Below, piece after piece: positions 15,207-19,480 of a stretch of 22,160 nt of DNA (position 1 is its first letter; every line of letters starts with the position of its first letter). A program made the position numbers and the translations under genes. The notes under the pieces were generated by a model that saw only the letters and a program-made list of their open reading frames with translations, had not been told where the DNA came from and did no database searches. This DNA comes from a virus, in the IMG/VR virus record IMGVR_UViG_3300027883_000030, positions 1 through 22,160 of that record. The stretch is one strand, 5' to 3'.

Positions 15207-15641
15207 TTAAGTTGTGCCGCGAGTGTATTGATACAGTACGCGGATTGTCATAATAACCCCACCAATGGGGTCAATAGAACCTTCATCAATCTCAATGTTG
15301 ATAACTTGAGTATCAAGAGCGTTCCCACCCCTGTACCTATCAACGTCAAGACCTTCTTCAATCGCTTCTATTATATTGTTGCGGGCTGAATCTATACTTG
15401 CCCCCTTTACAAAGCAGATTAAATCATAATTTATAGTTGCCATTCGCTGAGTTATTGAGCCGCCCAATGAACTGTCTTCCCTGTCCTCTGTGCCGCTTCT
15501 AACCAAGATAGCGGGGAATTGTGCGTTTGATAGCTTATCAAAATCAAACGGTTCGCGAGTGACGTATTTAATGCTTATCGGTGACGTTATGTTTTGTAGC
15601 GTAGTCACCATGTTTTGTGCAATGCTTTCCCGAATACTCAT
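15207..15641 (-). CDS. Tail terminator protein (lambda U-position, 144 aa)
   Basis: An alpha/beta protein starting with an amphipathic helix MSIRESIAQNMVTTLQNI. It continues with YVTREPFDFDKLSNAQFPAILVRSGTEDREDS (about 26-57), MATINYDLICFVKGAS, a helix with NNIIEAIEEGLDVD, and a last strand IGGVIMTIRVLYQYTRG. This order, helix then 'F..L...QFPAI.V..G.E' then 'Y.L..FV.....', matches tail terminator/completion proteins that cap the finished tube and join it to the head. It overlaps the upstream gene by four bases (ATGA) and precedes the tube gene, the normal order. The name depends on layout and pattern rather than on a search. Confidence 0.78.
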   Translation of the reverse strand: MSIRESIAQNMVTTLQNITSPISIKYVTREPFDFDKLSNAQFPAILVRSGTEDREDSSLGGSITQRMATINYDLICFVKGASIDSARNNIIEAIEEGLDVDRYRGGNALDTQVINIEIDEGSIDPIGGVIMTIRVLYQYTRGTT

Positions 15642-16060
15642 TTCAGCGCCCTAAAAAATACTTGACCAAGCCTGTTTTCTTCTGATCTATTAAAGCCAAA
15701 GAACGGCCTTTTTTTGTCAACCATTGCCGCTTTCTTGGACTCAGTTGCTCTAGTAAAGAATATTTCAGCTTCTTTGCTGTTTGCTTTTACTGTCATTGCG
15801 CTAAACATCTGACCAGTAAATTGCAGGTCAGGTATGTTGCCCCGACCATTCTTACTTCTAAATGCAGAATAAGCACTTGAATAAGGTTTAAAAGCCGCGC
15901 CTTTATAGCTTTGACTTTTATTTGTTCTGTCTTGAATTATGTTTAGCCCTGTAAGGGCGGTTCTCAACAATGCTTTCTTTACGCTTGCTGAGAGTTCCTT
16001 GCCTTTCTTCCCAATCCTTCTGGATATCTCCTTTGAATTGGTTTGAATATTAACCTTCAT
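15638..16060 (-). CDS. Head-tail joining / tail completion protein (virion morphogenesis-like, 140 aa)
   Basis: Very basic N-terminal half (KKGKELSASVKKALLRTALTG, about 19-39) followed by AAFKPYSSAYSAFRSKNGRG and LQFTGQMFSAMTV (about 80-92). It ends with KKRPFFGFNRSEENRLGQVF. The combination 'F.PYS..Y...R...G......L..TG.M...M.V' and 'R.FFGF...E' is known from phage virion morphogenesis proteins (P2 S / Mu G type) and HK97 gp10-like neck proteins; I cannot separate these without a search. All act at the head-tail junction. ATGA overlaps occur on both sides, binding it to the connector and terminator genes in one coupled block. Confidence 0.75.
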   Translation of the reverse strand: MKVNIQTNSKEISRRIGKKGKELSASVKKALLRTALTGLNIIQDRTNKSQSYKGAAFKPYSSAYSAFRSKNGRGNIPDLQFTGQMFSAMTVKANSKEAEIFFTRATESKKAAMVDKKRPFFGFNRSEENRLGQVFFRALK

Positions 16061-16467
16061 CTATCGAGCCACTGACCGACAGGCTGTCTTTCTACCTGTG
16101 TAATCGTTCCATCACCATCAGCATCATACTCAACCCCATCACTCAAAACGGCTTCCAACTCTTCACCGTATCGGGCTTTGTAAAAGTCGATCATGTTTTG
16201 GAATCTGTCACCGTCAACCCAGTTTGTAAGCTGTGGCAAAGCATACCGCCACAATACTAGGTAAACAGAGGCCATTTTAAATTGAGCCGATGTTAGTTTG
16301 GCAATATTCATTTCACCAGACAAGCCTTTACGAGGCCACCACTTAATGCGTAACTCTCGATCTATATCTGATTTAGCTTTCGGGTGTTCATCAGTAAACT
16401 GAGTAATGCCCAAAGATAATATATCAGGTATAAGCTCAACTAAATCTGAATCGTTACTGTACGCCAT
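16057..16467 (-). CDS. Head-tail connector protein with EF-hand-like loop (136 aa)
   Basis: Mostly helical: MAYSNDSDLVELIPDILSLG, a helix rich in charged residues with DIDRELRIKWWPRKG (34-48), and QFKMASVYLVLWRYALPQL (62-80). Then come DRFQNMIDFYKARYGEELEAVL and DADGDGTITQVE (115-126). The four-helix plan and position after the capsid gene fit the DUF1320/gp6-like connectors that dock under the portal. Residues 115-126 match the 12-residue EF-hand consensus: D1, D3, D5, G6, I8 and E12. Calcium binding is therefore plausible, which is unusual for the family as I know it. AGGAAAGAG precedes the ATG, just after the terminator hairpin that follows the capsid gene. Confidence 0.8.
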   Translation of the reverse strand: MAYSNDSDLVELIPDILSLGITQFTDEHPKAKSDIDRELRIKWWPRKGLSGEMNIAKLTSAQFKMASVYLVLWRYALPQLTNWVDGDRFQNMIDFYKARYGEELEAVLSDGVEYDADGDGTITQVERQPVGQWLDR

Positions 16468-16484
16468 TCTCTTTCCTCAAATAA

Positions 16485-16508
16485 AAGCCCCCTCCTAAGA
16501 AGGGGCTT
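16485..16508 (-). terminator. Intrinsic terminator/attenuator after the major capsid gene
   Basis: On the minus strand, AAGCCCCTTC and GAGGGGGCTT form a 10-bp stem with one U-G pair and a TTAG loop, followed by TTATTT; it begins 5 nt after the capsid stop codon. Since downstream tail genes have no obvious promoter here, it probably terminates partially, lowering tail-gene transcription relative to capsid, or stabilises the capsid mRNA end. Confidence 0.8.
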
Positions 16509-16512
16509 AATC

Positions 16513-17346
16513 TTAAAGTGCCGCGTCAGCAGTAATCTTGACACCAAAGCTATCGTCCAACTCACCAACACCGTATACGGCAGTAGCGTTAAGTTCCCAA
16601 GCGCGTAATGACTCGTCACGTTGAGGAGCAAGGTTGAAGTCACGCTTGATTGCAATGGCAAGTGCTTCGGGAGCAAAAACAGCGGCTACAGCGTCATCAC
16701 TTCCATCAACAACGATGTTAGCAGACTCATAGACGTTCATCCCCGCGATAGTTCCGACATAACCGTTACGCATTGCTTCATTCTGCAAGTCGCCACCATT
16801 CGGGTTAGCAAAGGTGTTAGTTAGGTTAGCTTTCAACTGGTACGCTTGGAAAGGGTGTACAACAGCGTTGATAACGCCAGTAACCTTGTTAGCGCGTAGC
16901 TTAGCGGCCGCCTTGAATAAGTCAGCAACAGTGATTTCCGCACCTGCCGCACCTAGACCGAAAGAGAAACCTGAGAACAAAGCAAGAAGGTCTTGATCCA
17001 TCTTGGTAGCAATAGCGTTACCAAGTAGAGTACCCATTGCAGTTTCAGGGGAATCTGCTCCGTAAGTAGCCATATCGCTTAATAGAACCTGTGCGCCAAC
17101 TTCGCCAATGGTCACTTCGACCTTGGTAGTTGATACAGTGGTTGAACTAAGATCAGTTCCTTCCGCAATAGACGCGGCCGCAATAGCGGGGTATTTAGGA
17201 ATCTGAATAGTTTTTCCTGCTTGGCTCTGGATGTTGTACTGAGTAACTAGACCTAGCATTAAAGATTGCTCTTCTGCGGTAAAACGCGCTTGTGCAACAA
17301 TATTTACAAATAGATCGTCTAGGGTGGAACTGGTAGTAATAGCCAT
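16513..17346 (-). CDS. Major capsid protein, HK97-fold (277 aa)
   Basis: Coat protein that forms the head lattice. The start MAITTSSTLDDLFVNIVAQA is a helix, followed by TIQIPKYPAIAAASIAEGTDLSST (about 46-69). Then come VEVTIGEVGAQVLLSD, the long helix MGTLLGNAIATKMDQDLLALF (104-124) and FKAAAKLRANKVTGVINAVVHPFQAYQL (about 144-171). The C-terminus holds GYVGTIAGMNVYES, AIAIKRDFNLAPQRDES and the final strand ATAVYGVGELDDSFGVKI. This is the N-arm, spine helix, P-domain and A-domain order of HK97-type coats, in a compact version resembling N4 gp56-like proteins. It lies directly after the scaffold gene, with GAGG at 8-9 nt as ribosome site, and is followed at once by a terminator. High expression is expected. 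Confidence 0.92.
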   Translation of the reverse strand: MAITTSSTLDDLFVNIVAQARFTAEEQSLMLGLVTQYNIQSQAGKTIQIPKYPAIAAASIAEGTDLSSTTVSTTKVEVTIGEVGAQVLLSDMATYGADSPETAMGTLLGNAIATKMDQDLLALFSGFSFGLGAAGAEITVADLFKAAAKLRANKVTGVINAVVHPFQAYQLKANLTNTFANPNGGDLQNEAMRNGYVGTIAGMNVYESANIVVDGSDDAVAAVFAPEALAIAIKRDFNLAPQRDESLRAWELNATAVYGVGELDDSFGVKITADAAL

Positions 17347-17390
17347 GATAAATGCCTCAAAAATAAATTAATTAAAATGTGGTTTGTTGG

Positions 17391-18050
17391 TCACTTTTTT
17401 TTACTAGCGGCAAACGCTTCTTTACCGCCATTTTCCCAGTTAGCAACCATATCTGCCACAGATTGAGGCTTCTGTGTCGAGCCACCAGTATTTCCCTGCG
17501 AGCCTGTCCCACCTTGGGACGCTTTGACCATGTGAGGGTTTACTGTCAAGAATTCAGTTACCATCTCATTGACTGATAACAAATCACCGCTGTCATTGTA
17601 ACGTGGCGTTCCGTTATCGTCTAGCACCTCGACGCTACCGTTGTCGGATAGTCGGGTATTGCTTTTTAGTAACTGTGAAACTTGATTAGGATTTACAGCG
17701 TTATTGTTAGAAGCCGCTCCCAGTATTGCCCCATCAACTAGGGTTTGCTGTAGCTTGCTTTTATAACCTTGTATTTCCATCTCTTTCTTTTCGACTGTCT
17801 TTTTCAGGATAGCATCAAACTCACCACGCTCTTTCTGTCGCTCAAGTTCTGCGGCTTCTTTTTGTGCCAACAGTTCCCGCGCTTCATCAATGTCAACGCC
17901 CGATATTTTCTTATCAAACTTTCGTTGCTCTCTTGCAACACGATCAGCAACAATGCGATCAAGCTCTTCCTGTGTAAAAGTCTTTCCTTCCTGAGCTTTT
18001 ATTGCCGCTGTCTCAGTCTCAACTTCTGTTCCCATGATTTCATCGCTCAT
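17391..18050 (-). CDS. Capsid scaffolding protein (219 aa)
   Basis: Acidic N-terminus, then KTFTQEELDRIVADRVAREQRKF (23-45), the usual opening of phage scaffold helices. A long charged coiled coil follows (about 55-105, rich in E, K, Q and R), then DGAILGAASNNNAVNPNQVSQLL (about 109-131). That 'xxxAxAxNNAVNPxQVxxLL' block is shared by phage scaffolds next to the coat gene. A Gly/Ser/Thr/Gln linker and a basic C-terminus (SVADMVANW...SKKK) complete it; the latter is the usual coat-binding helix-turn-helix end. The protein fills the procapsid and leaves before maturation. It is the first gene after a strong leftward promoter. AAGAGG lies about 9 nt before the ATG. Confidence 0.88.
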   Translation of the reverse strand: MSDEIMGTEVETETAAIKAQEGKTFTQEELDRIVADRVAREQRKFDKKISGVDIDEARELLAQKEAAELERQKERGEFDAILKKTVEKKEMEIQGYKSKLQQTLVDGAILGAASNNNAVNPNQVSQLLKSNTRLSDNGSVEVLDDNGTPRYNDSGDLLSVNEMVTEFLTVNPHMVKASQGGTGSQGNTGGSTQKPQSVADMVANWENGGKEAFAASKKK

Positions 18051-18086
18051 GTGTACGTGCCTCTTAAAGAGTAGTTATGAGCTTAG

Positions 18087-18114
18087 ATTGTACCACAATT
18101 AAAATAATTGACAA
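18087..18114 (-). promoter_or_regulatory. Strong leftward promoter of the capsid operon
   Basis: Minus strand: TTGTCA (18109-18114), a 16-nt spacer, and TACAAT (18087-18092) preceded by TGG, giving an extended -10 (TGnTACAAT). Each hexamer matches 5 of 6 sigma70 consensus bases. Transcription would start near 18080, about 30 nt ahead of the scaffold ATG. Confidence 0.72.
18096..18110. promoter_or_regulatory. Operator-like palindrome inside the leftward promoter
   Basis: CAATTA and TAATTG are exact reverse complements around a central AAA. The palindrome spans the spacer and touches the -35 hexamer of the capsid promoter, where a bound repressor would block RNA polymerase. The sequence is AT-rich, so chance occurrence is possible. 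Confidence 0.4.
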
Positions 18115-18141
18115 AAAGAGTGATTATTTACCTCTAGAGTG

Positions 18142-18170
18142 TTTACATTTATGTTCATATAGTATTTAAT
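18142..18170 (+). promoter_or_regulatory. Rightward promoter of the four-gene island
   Basis: TTTACA (18142-18147), a 17-nt spacer, and TTTAAT (18165-18170), each 5 of 6 to the sigma70 consensus. The start would fall near 18177, a few bases before the AAGGGAGA ribosome site of the 52-aa gene. It diverges from the capsid promoter about 30 bp away. Confidence 0.68.
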
Positions 18171-18196
18171 GTAATCTCAATCAAGGGAGAAATAAA

Positions 18197-18355
18197 ATGG
18201 AATACAAAGTTGGTCAAGAAGTCTGGGTAAAGATTCCTCATGAAGAAGACGGTTATCACGCAGGAACAGTTGTAGGGTTTACTGCTAAAAGAATTAAAGC
18301 AAATACTGACAGAGGCATTGGTTACTACAAGCCAGAGCATGTTCAAGCCAAGTAA
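18197..18355 (+). CDS. Small SH3/KOW-like hypothetical protein (52 aa)
   Basis: The sequence reads MEYKVGQEVWVKIPHEEDGY, HAGTVVGFTAKRIKANTDRG, then IGYYKPEHVQAK. 'YKVGQxVWVKI...GTVVGFTAKRIKA...G.YKPEHV' is a five-strand pattern typical of small SH3-like or KOW-like barrels, often seen in tiny phage proteins; the function is unknown. The start is well supported: AAGGGAGA lies 6 nt upstream of the ATG, and a promoter sits at the expected distance. It is the first gene of the rightward island and is followed 7 nt later by a UUCG hairpin. At 52 residues it is easily missed by gene callers. An anti-host, regulatory or nucleic-acid-binding role would be guesswork. Confidence 0.78.
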   Translation: MEYKVGQEVWVKIPHEEDGYHAGTVVGFTAKRIKANTDRGIGYYKPEHVQAK

Positions 18356-18362
18356 ACTAACC

Positions 18363-18376
18363 GCCCCTTCGGGGGC
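18363..18376 (+). repeat. UUCG-tetraloop hairpin 1 of the island
   Basis: GCCCC-TTCG-GGGGC: a 5-bp all-GC stem with a UUCG loop, followed by AATCAATCAAAGG, which leads into the next ribosome site. There is no U-run, so it is more likely an mRNA stabiliser or processing element than a full terminator. Confidence 0.75.
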
Positions 18377-18399
18377 AATCAATCAAAGGAATAAAGACT

Positions 18400-18690
18400 A
18401 TGAAACGACAACTAACTAACGCAGAAGCCGTTACTAAATTCCGTAGTGCTAAGGCGATGGGTGACTTTAATACAGAACTGGCACTAGCCACTGATAATTC
18501 ACGTATTGCAAAAAGAGAGCTAGACGAAATTATATGCCAGTTTCAAGATTCAGGCGTAGCCGATTGGTCTGAGCGTATGTTTGAATCCAAGCTAGAAACA
18601 TTCCAGAAGCGCACACTCGATTATGCCACTGACATGTTAGCACTTAAAGTTTTGGAAAAGAAACGTGGCGAGATTTTAGCGAATGCCTAG
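18400..18690 (+). CDS. Hypothetical helical protein (96 aa)
   Basis: Almost entirely helical and charged: LTNAEAVTKFRSAKAMGDFN, ALATDNSRIAKRELDEIICQF, a break at DSGVADWSERMF, and a last helix ESKLETFQKRTLDYATDMLALKVLEKKRGEI (about 62-92) with heptad-like leucines. There is no membrane segment and no recognisable enzyme motif. AAAGGA lies about 10 nt upstream of the ATG. It is the second gene of the rightward island, between UUCG hairpins 1 and 2. Small helical proteins of this kind in phage islands can be binders of host factors, but nothing in the sequence shows that. Confidence 0.75.
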   Translation: MKRQLTNAEAVTKFRSAKAMGDFNTELALATDNSRIAKRELDEIICQFQDSGVADWSERMFESKLETFQKRTLDYATDMLALKVLEKKRGEILANA

Positions 18691-18716
18691 CAAGCAAATA
18701 CGACAGTCAATCAACA

Positions 18717-18730
18717 GCCCTTTCGGGGGC
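18717..18730 (+). repeat. UUCG-tetraloop hairpin 2 of the island
   Basis: GCCC-T-TTCG-G-GGGC with one U-G closing pair; the following AATCAATCAAA is the same as after hairpin 1. It lies between the 96-aa and 58-aa genes. Confidence 0.72.
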
Positions 18731-18738
18731 AATCAATC

Positions 18739-18762
18739 AAAAGCAAGGAGACAAGCAAATGA
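18739..18762 (+). repeat. 24-nt direct repeat over ribosome site and start codon, copy 1
   Basis: AAAAGCAAGGAGACAAGC followed by AAATGA; it covers the ribosome site and ATG of the 58-aa gene and is identical to 18912-18935. Confidence 0.9.
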
Positions 18763-18935
18763 TTGCACAAGTTAGATTCAAGGGTCAATGGGGTTCGCTG
18801 TGGCTTATTGCGGAAGTTGTAGAAAAGGTTGAAGGGGGCTACATCCTAAACTGCGGAGAAACAAAAGGCTTCTTTATAAAAGATATGCATGTGAGGCCAT
18901 ACGCTTTAAGAAAAAGCAAGGAGACAAGCAAATGA
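18759..18935 (+). CDS. Small SH3-like hypothetical protein (58 aa)
   Basis: The sequence reads MIAQVRFKGQWGSLWLIAEV, VEKVEGGYILNCGETKGFFI, then KDMHVRPYALRKSKETSK. Short beta strands (SLWLIAEVVEKV, GYILNC, GFFIKDMHVRPY) suggest a small barrel, somewhat like the 52-aa protein, whose C-terminus GIGYYKPEHVQ resembles GFFIKDMHVRP here; a common origin is only a possibility. AAGGAGA 9 nt upstream is a strong ribosome site and belongs to a 24-nt block repeated before the next gene. The stop overlaps the next start by four bases (ATGA), so the two are translated together. Function unknown. Confidence 0.75.
   Translation: MIAQVRFKGQWGSLWLIAEVVEKVEGGYILNCGETKGFFIKDMHVRPYALRKSKETSK
18912..18935 (+). 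repeat. 24-nt direct repeat over ribosome site and start codon, copy 2
   Basis: Identical to 18739-18762. Here it covers the last codons of the 58-aa gene and the ribosome site and ATG of the 81-aa gene, so the final residues SKETSK of the former are encoded by a repeated translation-start block. Confidence 0.9.
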
Positions 18936-19177
18936 GTGACGAAATTTCGATTAATCCAATAGACCCGAAAGTAATTGCAAGTGGAATTTACAAGCTGAAC
19001 AAACCTAAAACGAGCGAATGGCAGTGCTTTCTTTTTTGTGGTTCGCCTCTGGGGGGTTCGACTCATTTTATTTATAGACCCGACAAGGGACAAGAACCCA
19101 ACTGGTTTTGGCGAAAGATGCAATATTTAATTTTGGGCAATAAGTGGGTTAAAGACCCAAAGGAGGCAAGCGAATAA
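18932..19177 (+). CDS. Hypothetical protein, Trp/Lys-rich (81 aa)
   Basis: The N-terminal part is ISINPIDPKVIASGIYKLNK. Then come SEWQCFLFCGSPLGGSTHFIYRP (about 28-50) and an aromatic-rich C-terminal part PNWFWRKMQYLILGNKWVKD (about 56-75). The mixture of strands and a short amphipathic aromatic helix gives no known fold; the WFWRKMQYLILG segment could be membrane- or protein-facing. It starts within the stop of the 58-aa gene (ATGA) and ends about 14 nt before the third UUCG hairpin. It is the last gene of the rightward island. I do not recognise a function. Confidence 0.75.
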   Translation: MSDEISINPIDPKVIASGIYKLNKPKTSEWQCFLFCGSPLGGSTHFIYRPDKGQEPNWFWRKMQYLILGNKWVKDPKEASE

Positions 19178-19190
19178 CCATAATCCATCA

Positions 19191-19206
19191 AGCCCCTTCG
19201 GGGGCT
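19191..19206 (+). terminator. UUCG hairpin 3, probable terminator of the rightward island
   Basis: AGCCCC-TTCG-GGGGCT, a 6-bp stem followed by ATTTCTTTGGCTTC, the most U-rich tail of the three hairpins. It lies between the convergent 81-aa gene and the leftward 23-aa gene, whose stop codon overlaps the stem by two bases. Confidence 0.6.
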
Positions 19207-19276
19207 ATTTCTTTGGCTTCTTCTTCTTCTTGGGTCGGCCTACTTTACTACCGTATGTTCCTTTACCTTTTGGCAT
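19205..19276 (-). CDS. 23-aa Lys-rich peptide with AT-hook-like GRPKKK
   Basis: The sequence is MPKGKGTYGSKVGRPKKKKK then PKK. The opening MPKGKGTYGxKxGRPxKK recurs as a tiny gene near portal genes in many phages, in my experience, so conservation supports it being real. GRP flanked by lysines is the core of an AT-hook, which contacts the AT-rich minor groove. It may bind DNA during packaging or compensate charge in the head; this is inference. AGAGGA lies about 8 nt upstream. It is too short for most gene callers. Confidence 0.72.
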   Translation of the reverse strand: MPKGKGTYGSKVGRPKKKKKPKK

Positions 19277-19288
19277 GATCTGTTCCTC

Positions 19289-19480
19289 TTAAAAAAATAA
19301 TGTTCCGTTGTCGTACTGCTCTTGCTCTTCTGCTGAAAGGAGTTCGTATTGATCATACGGAACGCCCTTCTCAATAGCCTCTATAATTTCATCCATCAAC
19401 TTCTCTTGATCTTGAAACATACCAATGTTGTTTGGATATACGCCAAATATCTTAAAATGCTCTTCATCCAATTGTTCCAT
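19289..19480 (-). CDS. Small acidic hypothetical protein (63 aa)
   Basis: Acidic, helical protein: EEHFKIFGVYPNNIGMF, EKLMDEIIEAIEKGVPYDQY, LLSAEEQEQYDNGTLFF. The ending '(E)LLSxEEQExYDxGxLFF' is a pattern I know from small phage genes between portal/MuF and capsid genes; its role is not known to me. It overlaps the end of the MuF gene by 17 bases and has an AGAGGT site inside that gene, so it is probably cotranslated with it. The 23-aa peptide follows after 12 nt. Its strong acidity beside a highly basic peptide gene may hint at a pair, but that is speculation. Confidence 0.75.
   Translation of the reverse strand: MEQLDEEHFKIFGVYPNNIGMFQDQEKLMDEIIEAIEKGVPYDQYELLSAEEQEQYDNGTLFF

Noticed and set aside
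18108-18136. Rightward TTGACA at 18108 as promoter
   Set aside because: Perfect -35 but the hexamer 17 nt downstream is CCTCTA, a poor -10; the TTTACA/TTTAAT pair is better placed.
18839-19123. 94-codon minus-strand ORF across the small-gene island
   Set aside because: It runs antisense to two well-supported rightward genes with strong ribosome sites and has no own start signals.
18363-19206. Three short repeats as a possible CRISPR-like array
   Set aside because: Repeats are 14-nt hairpins between genes, with coding sequence rather than uniform spacers between them.
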